Of a stretch of 64,000 bases of DNA, positions 17,544 through 27,037 are shown piece by piece. Source of the DNA: Paraburkholderia panacisoli. Its GTDB lineage: Bacteria; Pseudomonadota; Gammaproteobacteria; Burkholderiales; Burkholderiaceae. The stretch spans positions 124,001-188,000 of the forward strand of contig NZ_VTUZ01000016.1 of the NCBI RefSeq assembly GCF_008369935.1, in the 5' to 3' direction. The position numbers and the translations under genes are program-made. Below the pieces are notes generated by a model, which saw only the letters and a program-made list of their open reading frames with translations, did no database searches and was not told the DNA's origin. Numbering within the stretch: the stretch's first letter is position 1; each line of letters begins with the position of its first letter.

Positions 17544-20500
17544 TCACTGCGCGGAAACCTTGGTGACCGTCGCCTTCTTCGCAGCCGGATTATCCAGCAA
17601 CGGCTGCAAGGCCGGCGCCAGCGACTTCAGCAACTGCACCGACAGCGCGCTCGTGAACTCGTAACGCGCCGCGTACGGTTCATGCACCCACGCGGTCAAG
17701 GTGCCGTAGAAACGGTCGCCCATCGCGAACACGAAGGTGGCGCTGCGGTTCACCTTGCGCGACTCGATCAGCCGGGCGCCTTTGGCGAACACATTGAAGC
17801 GCTGGTCGCCGGTGCCCGTCTTGCCATACACCGCAAGCGTCTGGCCGTTGGGGAACGTCATGCCTTGTGCGAGCCGCCTCGCCGTGCCGCCCGTCACGAC
17901 ATCGCGCAGCAGCGTTCTCACCACGCCCGCGATTTCCGGCGACAACTGCTGCTGCGGCGCGATCGCCGCGCGCTGGAAGTGCGTTTCGTACGGCGTGTCC
18001 TTCGCGAAGTCGAGTTGCGTAAGGCTTTCGGTCGGCACCTTGTTGCCGTCGTTGGCGATCACGCCGATCAGTTGCGCAAGCGCGGCGGGCCGGTCGCCCG
18101 ATGCGCCGATCGCCGCCGCATACGAAGGCGTGAGCGTCCCGAACGGATAGCCGAGCGCCTGCCACGATTTGCCGATCGCGTCGTACGCCCGCAATTCGAC
18201 CATGCGTTTGATGCGGCGATCCTGCGTCGCGTGATAGCGCGTCTTGAAGAGCCACGAATACGTCGACAGACGCACGTCGCGGCTCGCGTTCTGAATCTGG
18301 TCGAGCGTGGTGGCCGGGTGCGCGCGCAGATAGTTGAGCGTCCACAGTTCGAGCGGATGCACGCTCGCGATGTAGCCACGGTCGTTCAGATTGAAGCGGT
18401 CGATCGCATATTTGGCGTACAGGTTCGCGAGGTCTTCATCGTCGAGCATCGACGCGGCCGGCGTGTTCTTCAACGCCGCGCGCATCTTCTCGTTGAACCA
18501 AGCATTCGACTCGTCCGGCGCGACGCTGCGCAACACGGTCGCCAATTTGGGCGGCGACTTGCGCACACCGAGCAGCAAGAGCGCCAGGGCCTGATCGGGC
18601 GCCTTGCCGTGATACTTCGTGTAGAAGCGCTTCATGTACACGCGGCTTTCCTGATCGGCGAAACGCGTCAGATACATTTTACGGACCGCCGGATCGCCGA
18701 GCCATTGCTCCGATGGTCCGGTCGTTTGGACCATCTCGTAGTGGACGATGTCGCGCATCAGCCGCACGAACACCAGGTTCACCGAATGCTGGAAGGCGCG
18801 ATGAACGGTCAGGATGCGGCTGTTGTCGTCGGACTCGAAGTTGTTGAAGGTCTGCGCGCCGCCGCCCGTATAGAACGTCTCACCGGGGCTCGCCGAGTAT
18901 TTGCGTTCGACGGCCGCGTCGAGCATCGCTTGCAGCGAGCGGTCCGAGGTGTGCGAGAGATAGTCGAGCGCCCAGCGCGTCAAGTGATCGTTCGGGTCGG
19001 GCTTTACGGCTTTCAGCTCCGCTGTGCTCAGCGATGCATAACGCTGGTGCAGATCGGACACGATCTGCAAATACGTGACTACGGTACGCAGTTTCGCGGT
19101 CGAACCGAGATTCAGACGCGCGCCGGAATTGATGTCGAACGGCTGGTTGACGCTGTCCGTTTGCACCCGCACGAGGTTCGCGCCGTCACGCCGTTCGAAC
19201 AGCGTGAAGCTGTACGCGATTCTCGACGGATCGTCTGACGGGCGCAGCATTTCGAAACCGACGAGGCCCGCGGCTTTCGCGCCGTCGCGCGTCGCGGCAG
19301 CCGCGAGCCGTTCGCTGACGGCCTGCTGCACCGCGTTGTTGAGCGTGCCCGTGGCCTGCAGATCGAGTCGATCGAGTTCATAGAAACTCGGAATGCCGAG
19401 CGCGGCCAGCAGATGCGAGCGCATCGACGTGACGGCCTTGCGCGACACGAACGAATCGATACTCGGCGTTCCGGCGGGCGCGCGGTGCAGTTCGACATGC
19501 GCGGCCAGTGCCGCGTCGCGCAGGGGAATCGAAACAACGCCGCCCGTCGCCAGCAATCGCAGATAACTGTCGGTCAGCCGTTCGAGTTCGGCATAGCCGT
19601 GATGCAGGAAATACGACGGCGCGCGTTGCGCGATCATCAGCGACAGCACTTCGCGGAACGCCTTGCCCTGCTCGTCCAGGTTCTGTTCGGTCGACGGCGC
19701 TCTCAGCACGCGGTTGATGTCGCCGAAATCGCGTCCGTACCACGCGGCGAGACCGTCGCCGATCCCGTTGATCTCGCCGATCCCCGGTTGCGCGGCGAGC
19801 GGCACCGAGTTCAGATAGCGCACGACGATCTGCTGACGCGCGATCAACGTCTGCGGCCCGTTCAGATACGCGCGCACCGAAGCGGATGCGATCTGCCGCA
19901 ATTTCTCCGGCGGGGTCGCCGTGCGGCCGCCGGCGGAGTGGCGGAATTTTTCGATCTGCGTGGCGAGCGTGCTGCCGCCTGGCGTCGCCTGATGATGGTT
20001 GAAGATGCGCGCGCCCTGGTCGGCGAGCGCGCGGCTGAAGCGGCCCCAGTCGATCGCCGGATTGCGGTTCGGCTGGCTCGGATCGAGCAGATAGCGGTCT
20101 TCGATGAACAGCAGCGAGTTCACGACCAGCGGCGGAATCGCGTCGAAGCTGTCATACACGCGGCCCGGATACTGTGCGCTGAATAGCGGCGCGCCGGTGC
20201 CGTCGAAAAGTTGCAGGCCGGCGGTGTCTTTTTCCGCGTAGGGCAGGAAAAGCCCGTTATCGGCCAACGACAACATCCGCTCGGAATCGCGCGCCTGTGA
20301 GCTGATTTCAAAGCCGCGTTGCAGCAAACGCTGCTGGATTGCAGGCAGCAATGCGTAGCCGAAGCGGCTGTCGTAAGGGCCTTTGTCGGCCTGAGGAAAA
20401 CGGATCGAATGACTGGGACCGGCGTCGACGGAAAAACCCACGTCGCGGGTCAGTTCGGAAAGGTAGCGCGCCTGCAATCGTGACGTTTCGATCTCGACCT

Positions 20501-20624
20501 GGACGAGGCGCGCCAGCAGAGCCAGCCCGAGCAGCAACGCTGCCGCCAGCCCCCATTTGAGCCACCTCCAGACAGGCGTTGTGCCGGTCGCGCGAAGCGG
20601 AAACCGAAGCAGTGGCCGATTCAT
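17544..20624 (-). CDS. Bifunctional penicillin-binding protein, class A-like
   Basis: A 1026-residue membrane-anchored protein. The anchor is at about residues 20-42 (WLKWGLAAALLLGLALLARL). The glycosyltransferase-51 domain lies at about 150-330, with IEDRYLL and the variant GGSTLATQIEKF. The transpeptidase domain has SxxK in GSTAKLRT near residue 507, SxN as SVN near 615 and KTG in YGKTGTGDQ near 935. All three transpeptidase motifs are intact. It should polymerise and cross-link peptidoglycan. Sequence around the GT51 core departs from PBP1a/1b, so it looks like an accessory synthase. Confidence 0.85.
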   Translation of the reverse strand: MNRPLLRFPLRATGTTPVWRWLKWGLAAALLLGLALLARLVQVEIETSRLQARYLSELTRDVGFSVDAGPSHSIRFPQADKGPYDSRFGYALLPAIQQRLLQRGFEISSQARDSERMLSLADNGLFLPYAEKDTAGLQLFDGTGAPLFSAQYPGRVYDSFDAIPPLVVNSLLFIEDRYLLDPSQPNRNPAIDWGRFSRALADQGARIFNHHQATPGGSTLATQIEKFRHSAGGRTATPPEKLRQIASASVRAYLNGPQTLIARQQIVVRYLNSVPLAAQPGIGEINGIGDGLAAWYGRDFGDINRVLRAPSTEQNLDEQGKAFREVLSLMIAQRAPSYFLHHGYAELERLTDSYLRLLATGGVVSIPLRDAALAAHVELHRAPAGTPSIDSFVSRKAVTSMRSHLLAALGIPSFYELDRLDLQATGTLNNAVQQAVSERLAAAATRDGAKAAGLVGFEMLRPSDDPSRIAYSFTLFERRDGANLVRVQTDSVNQPFDINSGARLNLGSTAKLRTVVTYLQIVSDLHQRYASLSTAELKAVKPDPNDHLTRWALDYLSHTSDRSLQAMLDAAVERKYSASPGETFYTGGGAQTFNNFESDDNSRILTVHRAFQHSVNLVFVRLMRDIVHYEMVQTTGPSEQWLGDPAVRKMYLTRFADQESRVYMKRFYTKYHGKAPDQALALLLLGVRKSPPKLATVLRSVAPDESNAWFNEKMRAALKNTPAASMLDDEDLANLYAKYAIDRFNLNDRGYIASVHPLELWTLNYLRAHPATTLDQIQNASRDVRLSTYSWLFKTRYHATQDRRIKRMVELRAYDAIGKSWQALGYPFGTLTPSYAAAIGASGDRPAALAQLIGVIANDGNKVPTESLTQLDFAKDTPYETHFQRAAIAPQQQLSPEIAGVVRTLLRDVVTGGTARRLAQGMTFPNGQTLAVYGKTGTGDQRFNVFAKGARLIESRKVNRSATFVFAMGDRFYGTLTAWVHEPYAARYEFTSALSVQLLKSLAPALQPLLDNPAAKKATVTKVSAQ

Positions 20625-20805
20625 GGCTGCTCTCCCCGAGCGTTACCAGGTTCCCGGACCTGGCTCACTTTGAAGGAGTGTAGCGCGGAAACGCGCCGCC
20701 GCCATGGGTTCGAATTAACCCACAGTGTCGCGCCTACAACACCTCTTCATGTCACATGGCAAAACGCGAACTACCGTGAGATATTCGGGATCTTTCAGGA
20801 TCGAC

Positions 20806-20829
20806 AAAACCGCCGCTTCAGGCGGTTTT
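20806..20829. terminator. Bidirectional-type terminator at the LysR 3' end
   Basis: AAAACCGCC, six bases, GGCGGTTTT is a perfect nine-base-pair stem with flanking A and T runs. The LysR stop codon (20818-20820, read on the minus strand) sits inside the loop, so the terminator overlaps the gene end. Confidence 0.8.
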
Positions 20830-21801
20830 GCGCTTATGCGGCGTGGGTTTTTGCGCTTGCGCGGGCAGCTGCTGCGCCACCTGCCCTTGCAACAACTCGA
20901 TGAACTGCGTGGCCGGCGGCGACAGCACGCCGCCTTTGCGCGTTACGACGCCGAAAGTCTGTGAAGGCGACTTCAGCGTGACCGGCACCATGCGCAGCAT
21001 CTTCTGCCGCACGAACATCGCGGCGATCGCGCTCGGCAACAGCGAAACCAGTTCGGGGCTGCTTTGCAGCAGCGCGACCGTGACGAACGTGGAGGCCGTC
21101 GAAATCGGATTGTCCGGCATATCGAGTCCGGCCAGATCCATCTCGCGTTCGAGCAGTGTGTGCAGCGGCATGTGCGACGGATACATCACCCAACGGTGAC
21201 CCGCCAGATCGCGCAGTTGCACCTGCTTCTTCGGCAACGGCGGATGACCGTAGCCCACGACCACCGACAACGGCTCGTCGCCAAGCGGGCGATATTGATA
21301 CTTCGACGGATCGGCCGCCACCGCCGCGCGCCCGATTACCAGATCGAGCCGGCCGTCGTCGAGTTGCGGCAGCATGCGCGCACTGGTGTCTTCCACTACC
21401 TCGATCGACAGGTTCGGTTGCCCCGCATGCAGGCGGTTCAGCGCCGGCACCACGCACTCGGGAATCGCACCCATGATCGCCCCGATCGCGAGCCGCCCGC
21501 CGCGTCCCGAGCGTATTTCGGCGACGTCCTGGCACAGCGCGGTGAGATCCGTGGCGACGAGGCGCGCGTAGCGGATCACGCAGTGGCCGAGCTGGTTCGG
21601 GATCATGCCGGTCTTCGAACGCTCGAACAGCGGCGCGTCGAACATCGATTCCAGTTCCTGCAGCGCCTTGCTGGCCGCCGATTGTGTCATCGACATCGCG
21701 CCGGCGGCTTTGTGCAGCGACTTCAGGTCATCGAGCGCGATCAGCAATTGCAGCTGCTTCATGCGGAGTTTCGACAGCAGCACGTTCAGGGTGTCTTTCA
21801 T
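20818..21801 (-). CDS. LysR-family transcriptional regulator
   Basis: The start at 21801 (MKDTLNVLLSKLRMKQLQLL) gives a normal 327-residue LysR protein. An upstream extension has poor composition. The helix-turn-helix is KAAGAMSMTQSAASKALQEL. The co-inducer domain shows GRGGRLAIGAIMGAIPECVV. It is divergent from the DHDPS-family gene 145 bp away and probably controls it. The C-terminal tail is rich in Gln, Ala and Lys. Confidence 0.88.
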   Translation of the reverse strand: MKDTLNVLLSKLRMKQLQLLIALDDLKSLHKAAGAMSMTQSAASKALQELESMFDAPLFERSKTGMIPNQLGHCVIRYARLVATDLTALCQDVAEIRSGRGGRLAIGAIMGAIPECVVPALNRLHAGQPNLSIEVVEDTSARMLPQLDDGRLDLVIGRAAVAADPSKYQYRPLGDEPLSVVVGYGHPPLPKKQVQLRDLAGHRWVMYPSHMPLHTLLEREMDLAGLDMPDNPISTASTFVTVALLQSSPELVSLLPSAIAAMFVRQKMLRMVPVTLKSPSQTFGVVTRKGGVLSPPATQFIELLQGQVAQQLPAQAQKPTPHKRKTA

Positions 21802-21946
21802 TGGCGCGCAGGTGCGTGGGTGGTGAGTCGCAAAAGCGATCACAAGATGGAAACAATTCAATATACCTGCGGTACGCGCCGCCGTATAGTCGGCGCTGGA
21901 GACATTCAAACACCTTCGCGATTCCCTCACCGACAACGACATCACC

Positions 21947-22879
21947 ATGACCCAGGCATCCCATTCTGCCGCGTTGCGCGGCGTGTTCCCCGTCGCGCCG
22001 ACCATCTTCGACGAAGCCGGCCGGCTCGATCTGGAGGGCCAGAAACGCTGCATCGACTTCATGATCGATGCGGGTTCGAACGGCCTGTGCATTCTGGCGA
22101 ACTTCTCCGAGCAGTTCGCCCTTTCCGACGACGAGCGCAACACGCTGATGCACGTCGTGCTCGACCACGTGGCGGGCCGCGTGCCGGTGATCGTCACGAC
22201 CACGCATTTCAGCTCGTACCAGTGCGCCGAACGCAGCCGCAACGCACAGGCCGCGGGCGCCGCGATGGTGATGGTCATGCCGCCGTACCATGGCGCGACG
22301 ATCCGCGTGGGCGAGCGCGGCATCTACGAGTTCTATCGTACGGTGTCCGACGCAATCCAGATTCCGGTCATGATCCAGGACGCGCCAGTCAGCGGAACCG
22401 CGCTGTCCGCTGCGTTTCTTGCCCGCATGGCGCGCGAGATCGAGAACGTGTCGTACTTCAAGATCGAAGTGCCGCAAGCGGCGAACAAGCTGCGTGAGCT
22501 GATCGAACTGGGCGGCGACGCGGTGGTGGGTCCGTGGGACGGCGAAGAAGCCATCACGCTGATGGCCGATCTCGACGCGGGCGCAACCGGCTCGATGACC
22601 GGCGGCGGCTACGCGGACGGCATCCGTCTGATCATCGACGCATATGCGGCAGGCGATACGGAAGCGGCCGCCGCGCACTACCAGCAATGGCTGCCGCTGA
22701 TCAACTACGAGAACCGTCAGGGCGGCCTCGCATCGTGCAAAGCGCTGATGAAGGAAGGCGGCGTGATTCGCTCGGACGCGGTGCGTCATCCGTTGCCGGC
22801 GATGCACCCGGCCACGCGCGAAGGCTTGCTGAAGGTCGCACGGCGGCTCGATCCGCTGGTGTTGCGCTGGGGCCGCTGA
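21947..22879 (+). CDS. DHDPS/NAL-family lyase, possibly a ketodeoxy-sugar-acid dehydratase
   Basis: A 310-residue TIM-barrel protein of the dihydrodipicolinate synthase/N-acetylneuraminate lyase superfamily. The Schiff-base lysine is in SYFKIEVPQ at about residue 175, and GLCILANFSEQFALSDDER corresponds to the usual GTTGE region. The length and divergent LysR control fit L-2-keto-3-deoxyarabonate dehydratase-type enzymes. A true DHDPS is unlikely given its isolated catabolic-style setting. The substrate assignment is inference only. Confidence 0.75.
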   Translation: MTQASHSAALRGVFPVAPTIFDEAGRLDLEGQKRCIDFMIDAGSNGLCILANFSEQFALSDDERNTLMHVVLDHVAGRVPVIVTTTHFSSYQCAERSRNAQAAGAAMVMVMPPYHGATIRVGERGIYEFYRTVSDAIQIPVMIQDAPVSGTALSAAFLARMAREIENVSYFKIEVPQAANKLRELIELGGDAVVGPWDGEEAITLMADLDAGATGSMTGGGYADGIRLIIDAYAAGDTEAAAAHYQQWLPLINYENRQGGLASCKALMKEGGVIRSDAVRHPLPAMHPATREGLLKVARRLDPLVLRWGR

Positions 22880-23352
22880 AGCTCGTCGTTCGACGCCCGC
22901 GCTCGCGCATATCCGCTTGAAGCGCGGGCGGCAAAACCCATTCCGGTCCCCACGCTTGCCGATCAGTCGGCATGCGTCAGGACCTGCACAGGAATGAGCC
23001 CTGCTGCGGCGAACAACCTCAAACGCACCCGCGCTGCTTTATTCTTCGCGCCACGCGTGGCTCCGTTGCCGGCCGACGATTCAGGTTCGCACAACAGCAC
23101 TGCCCTCACTGCACAAGGACCGGGTGTCCCTGCCGCCTGGCTGCACCGCGCCGGTCAGTTCGCGTTCCCGCAAGAGCGCATACATCGACCCATGTGCAAT
23201 CGCACAGCATCACTCACGTCACACGTAGGATGCGGGCCTCTGCTGCCCCATACGCGTCGAATCGTCGAACGGATGCCGACCACGAAAAAACCGCCCATGA
23301 GGTCGGGAAGAAGTGAGTAACATAAGCCCGCAAGCTCAACCTACTTCCCTCC
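22880..23352. other. Gap of 473 bp with one strong hairpin
   Basis: Immediately after the lyase gene, 22894-22930 forms CGCCCGCGCT, seventeen bases, AGCGCGGGCG, a ten-base-pair stem that may end transcription although no T-run follows. The remaining bases show no supportable gene. The last part must hold the promoter of the sigma-factor operon. Confidence 0.45.
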
Positions 23353-23922
23353 ATGACCGCTCATCCCCGAGAACTGACGCCGGAGACCCTCGCCGAGCTG
23401 CTCGAACGCATTGCCGGGGAAGATGCCGCGGCACTGCGTGAGCTATATGATCTCGTCGCCCCGAAACTGTTTGGCCTCGCGCTCCGTATATTGAACAGGC
23501 AGGAGTGGGCCGAAGAAGTCTTGCAGGAGAGCTTCGTCAATATCTGGCGCTTTGCCGGCGACTATCGGCGCGCGCTGTCCGCGCCGATGACGTGGATGTC
23601 GGCGATCGTGCGCAACCGTGCTCTCGATCATCTGCGGCGCCTCGACACGCAGGAAACGGAATGGAGCGATGCGTTGGACGATCTCGTGGCGACCGGCGAC
23701 CCCGATCCCGAAGCCCTCACCGCGGTCAGCCTGCAGGCGCGTTTGCTGGCCGCCTGCATGCAGCAGCTGGAGCCGGCGCAGCGGCAGGCCGTCGCGCTTG
23801 CCTACCTGCGCGATCAGAGTCATAGCGAGATCGCTGAAATGCTGACGGTGCCGCTCGGCACCGTCAAGTCGTGGATCAGGCGCGGCCTGGCCAAGCTGAA
23901 GACCTGTCTGGGAGGCGAGTGA
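23353..23922 (+). CDS. ECF RNA polymerase sigma factor (SigK/RskA-coupled type)
   Basis: A 189-residue sigma-70 family factor. Region 2 reads RQEWAEEVLQESFVNIWRFA followed by PMTWMSAIVRNRALDHLRR. Region 4 ends with SHSEIAEMLTVPLGTVKSWI and RRGLAKLK. The stop overlaps the ATG of the anti-sigma gene (ATGA), indicating translational coupling. This pairing with an RskA-type membrane anti-sigma suggests envelope or redox stress sensing. Confidence 0.9.
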   Translation: MTAHPRELTPETLAELLERIAGEDAAALRELYDLVAPKLFGLALRILNRQEWAEEVLQESFVNIWRFAGDYRRALSAPMTWMSAIVRNRALDHLRRLDTQETEWSDALDDLVATGDPDPEALTAVSLQARLLAACMQQLEPAQRQAVALAYLRDQSHSEIAEMLTVPLGTVKSWIRRGLAKLKTCLGGE

Positions 23923-24704
23923 TGAATCTGACTCGCTATCCTCAGCTCATCGATCGGCTGGCCGCCGAGTACGTGCTCGGCACGTTGCGCGGCGGCGCGC
24001 GGCGGCGCTTCCAACAGTACGCCGACGAGGACTCGGCAATCCGCCGCGCGATCGACGAATGGCAGCGGCGCCTCGCGCCGCTAGCCGAACTCGCCGCACC
24101 ACGCATGCCGCCGGCGGCCGTGTGGGATGCCATCGAGCGGCGTCTTGGGCTGAGTGCTGCACGCAACGCCGCGCGGCCGCGCGGCGTGCAGGAAACGCCG
24201 GCGCGTCCATCGCGCGGCCTGCTCGACAACCTCGCGTTCTGGCGCGGCTGGGCGATCGGCGTCACGGCCCTGGCTGCCATCGCCGTGGTGGTCGCGGTGC
24301 GCGCGCTGTTGCCGTCCACGACCACGCCTGCCACTGCGCCGAGCGTCGCGCAGCAACCGGAAGCGGCCGTGTCGCACGTTGCCGTGCTGAACGACAAGGA
24401 CGCGCATCCGGTCATGCTGATCGCATGGGACGAAGCCCATTCGACGATGACGCTGCATCCACTAGGCCTGGTCGATCTGCCGCCGGGCCGCGCAATGGAG
24501 TTGTGGGGTATTCCGGCGAGCGGGCATCCGATGTCGCTCGGCATGCTGCCGGACAACGCCAGCGGCAAGGTGTCCGCCGGTCAGCAGAAGCCGGAGAATT
24601 ACGCGGCGCTGGCGGTGTCGATCGAAGCGCCGGGCGGCTCGCCCGATCACAACGCGCCGAGCGGTCCGGTGGTGTTCAGCGGCAAGCTGCTGCCGGTGTC
24701 GTGA
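23922..24704 (+). CDS. Anti-sigma factor, RskA-type
   Basis: The ATG at 23922 overlaps the sigma-factor stop. The 260-residue protein has a cytosolic N-terminal anti-sigma region (RLAAEYVLGTLRGGARRRFQ) and one membrane helix at about residues 108-128 (GWAIGVTALAAIAVVVAVRA). The periplasmic RskA domain has MELWGIPASGHPMSLGMLP. It should hold the sigma factor inactive at the membrane until regulated proteolysis. Confidence 0.9.
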   Translation: MNLTRYPQLIDRLAAEYVLGTLRGGARRRFQQYADEDSAIRRAIDEWQRRLAPLAELAAPRMPPAAVWDAIERRLGLSAARNAARPRGVQETPARPSRGLLDNLAFWRGWAIGVTALAAIAVVVAVRALLPSTTTPATAPSVAQQPEAAVSHVAVLNDKDAHPVMLIAWDEAHSTMTLHPLGLVDLPPGRAMELWGIPASGHPMSLGMLPDNASGKVSAGQQKPENYAALAVSIEAPGGSPDHNAPSGPVVFSGKLLPVS

Positions 24705-24869
24705 GCCGGATGGTTCGTTGTCGGCCAAGGCTGGCATTCGCAGAGAGCGGATGTCGGCCTTTTCATTTTGCGTCTGCTTTGGCTCGAGCCGTGACCTTCC
24801 CGCTCCTTTCGACGCCATCACGCGACGGCTGGCTGGACGCGAGCGCGCGATTGCCGCTACCCTAGCCGT

Positions 24870-26159
24870 ATGCAAAGCTATTACGAAGCCACTGTCAGCC
24901 GCTCGTCAGCCCATGCGCCGCTCGCCGGCCGACGCAGCGCCAATGTCTGCATCGTCGGCGGCGGCCTTGCCGGCTTGTCGAGCGCATTGGGACTCGCCGA
25001 GCGCGGCGTCTCCGACGTCGTCGTGCTCGAAGCGCAGCAGGTGGGCTTCGGCGCGTCGGGGCGCAACGGCGGCTTCGTGTTCGGCGGCTATAGCCTCGAT
25101 TGCGCCGACCTGCTGAAAACCCTCGGCCCGGTTCGCGCGCGCGAACTCTATACGCTGACCACCGACGCCGTCGACTTGATGCGTGAGCGCATCTCTCGCT
25201 ACCGCATCGACTGCGACGCGACCGATGCCGGCGTGATCCTCGCGAACTGGTTCGACGACCCCGCCCGGCTCGACGCGCAGCGGCGCCTGATGCGCGATTC
25301 GTTCGGCGTCGACTGGGAACCCGTTTCCGCCGCGCAGCTCGCCGGGCAACTGAAGACCCGCCGCTATCACGGCGGCCTGTTCGAGCGCAACGCGTTCCAC
25401 TTTCATCCGCTCAAATACGTGCTCGGTGTCGCCGCGGCCGCGGCTCAGGCAGGCGTGACGATCCACGAGCGCTCGCCGGTCGTGCGCCTGCAGCGCGCGG
25501 GCGCGGGCTTCGTCGTGCACACGCCGCAAGGCGCGATCGAAGCGCGCCACGTCGTGATGGCGGGTGGCGGCTATGCGCGCAACGTCTACGCGCGCGTCGA
25601 GCGCGCGGTGCTGCCCATCGCCACCTATGTGATGGCGACCGAGCCGCTCGGCGCACGCCTGCAAGACGCGCTCGACACTCGCGCCGCCGTCTACGATACC
25701 CGCTTCGCTTTCGACTATTACAGGCCGTTGCCCGACACGCGCATCCTGTGGGGCGGCCGCATCTCGGTGCGCGACCGCGCGCCCGACACGATCGCCCGCC
25801 TGTTGCGGCGCGATCTGGTGAAGGTCTATCCGCAGTTGCACGACGTGCGTATCGAACATGCGTGGGGCGGCCTGATGAGCTACGCGCGGCACAAGATGCC
25901 GCAAATCGGCCGCAGCGCCGACGGCGTCTGGTACGCGGTCGGCTTCGGCGGACACGGCATGGCGCCGACCACGGTGTCCGGCGAACTGCTGGCGGCCGCC
26001 ATCTCCGGCGAGCGCCCGGTGCCCGATGCGTTCGCGGCCTTTGGTCTCACGCCAGCCTACGGTGCGCTCGGTCTCGCCGCCGCGCAACTGACCTACACGG
26101 CGATGCAGACGCGCGATGCACTCGCCGCACGCCGCCGCAGCGCGCGCCCTGTCGTATGA
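24870..26159 (+). CDS. FAD-dependent amine/amino-acid oxidase (DAO family, PuuB-like)
   Basis: A 429-residue flavoprotein with the dinucleotide-binding motif VCIVGGGLAGLSSALGLAER at about residue 26. The flavin-contact segment VGFGASGRNGGFVFGGYS is characteristic of gamma-glutamylputrescine oxidase and OrdL-type oxidases. The C-terminal AVGFGGHGMAPTTVSGELL binds the flavin ring. A polyamine or amino-acid substrate is likely. No polyamine genes are adjacent, so the substrate is uncertain. Confidence 0.82.
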   Translation: MQSYYEATVSRSSAHAPLAGRRSANVCIVGGGLAGLSSALGLAERGVSDVVVLEAQQVGFGASGRNGGFVFGGYSLDCADLLKTLGPVRARELYTLTTDAVDLMRERISRYRIDCDATDAGVILANWFDDPARLDAQRRLMRDSFGVDWEPVSAAQLAGQLKTRRYHGGLFERNAFHFHPLKYVLGVAAAAAQAGVTIHERSPVVRLQRAGAGFVVHTPQGAIEARHVVMAGGGYARNVYARVERAVLPIATYVMATEPLGARLQDALDTRAAVYDTRFAFDYYRPLPDTRILWGGRISVRDRAPDTIARLLRRDLVKVYPQLHDVRIEHAWGGLMSYARHKMPQIGRSADGVWYAVGFGGHGMAPTTVSGELLAAAISGERPVPDAFAAFGLTPAYGALGLAAAQLTYTAMQTRDALAARRRSARPVV

Positions 26160-26253
26160 CGCATCGCAAACGGCCGCCATTTAGGCCCGAAACCCGCGCC
26201 GGAGGCCAATTTCGCCATGCTAGAATGCGCCGTCACTGCCGCTCGAATACACA

Positions 26254-26949
26254 ATGAAAAAGGGAAGCAAGGCCGCCGAGCCTGATACCAACGGCATCCT
26301 GTCCGACACGCCGCGTGGAGACGCCCGGCGCAAGTACGACCCCGAACAGACGAAGCGCAACATCCTCGACGTCGCGACGCAGGAGTTCTCCGCGATGGGA
26401 CTGACGGGGGCACGCGTCGACGCCATCGCGGAACGCACGAACACCACCAAGCGCATGCTGTACTACTACTTCGGCAGCAAGGAAGGGTTGTACCAGGCCG
26501 TGCTGGAAAAGGTGTACGGCGACATTCGCGCGCTCGAACAGGATCTGCACGTCAGCGAACTCGACCCGGTCGAAGGCATGCGCGCGCTGGTCGAATTCAC
26601 GTTCGACTATCACGACCGCCAGCGCGACTTCGTGCGCCTCGTGACGATCGAGAACATTCACGGCGCAAAGTACGTCGAGCAGGTCAAGTCGTTCAAAGGC
26701 CGCAATGTCACCGTCATCCACACCATCGAAGATCTGCTTGCGCGCGGTATCGCGGCGGGGCAGTTCCGCAGCGACATCGACCCGATCGACCTGCACCTGC
26801 TGATCAGCTCGCTGTGCTTTCACCGTGTCGGCAATCGCCATACGTTCGGCACGGCGTTCGGCCGCGATCCGTCGCATCCGCGCCTGCGCGCGCGGCATCG
26901 CGCGATGATCGTCGATGCGGTGCTGCGTTTCGTGCGCAAGGACGATTGA
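26254..26949 (+). CDS. TetR-family regulator of the quinate/shikimate genes
   Basis: A 231-residue TetR protein. The helix-turn-helix is at about residues 45-80 (SAMGLTGARVDAIAERTNTT, then KRMLYYYFGSKEGLY). The C-terminal ligand domain is of the TetR_C type found in protocatechuate-linked regulators (VTIENIHGAKYVEQVKSFKG). It converges on the MFS gene across a shared terminator and is close to the AroQ/QuiC genes, so control of that module is likely. Confidence 0.85.
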   Translation: MKKGSKAAEPDTNGILSDTPRGDARRKYDPEQTKRNILDVATQEFSAMGLTGARVDAIAERTNTTKRMLYYYFGSKEGLYQAVLEKVYGDIRALEQDLHVSELDPVEGMRALVEFTFDYHDRQRDFVRLVTIENIHGAKYVEQVKSFKGRNVTVIHTIEDLLARGIAAGQFRSDIDPIDLHLLISSLCFHRVGNRHTFGTAFGRDPSHPRLRARHRAMIVDAVLRFVRKDD

Positions 26950-26981
26950 CGCGCGCCCGCGCCGAGGCGGGCTACGCAATG

Positions 26982-27017
26982 GAAAACGGGACGTGGCTTG
27001 CGCCACGTCCCGTTTTC
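26982..27017. terminator. Bidirectional terminator between TetR and MFS genes
   Basis: A perfect 16-base-pair stem (GAAAACGGGACGTGGC and its complement) with a four-base loop lies between two convergent genes, with T-rich tails on both strands. Confidence 0.92.
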
Positions 27018-27037
27018 TTTTGGCCGCTAAAGACCGC

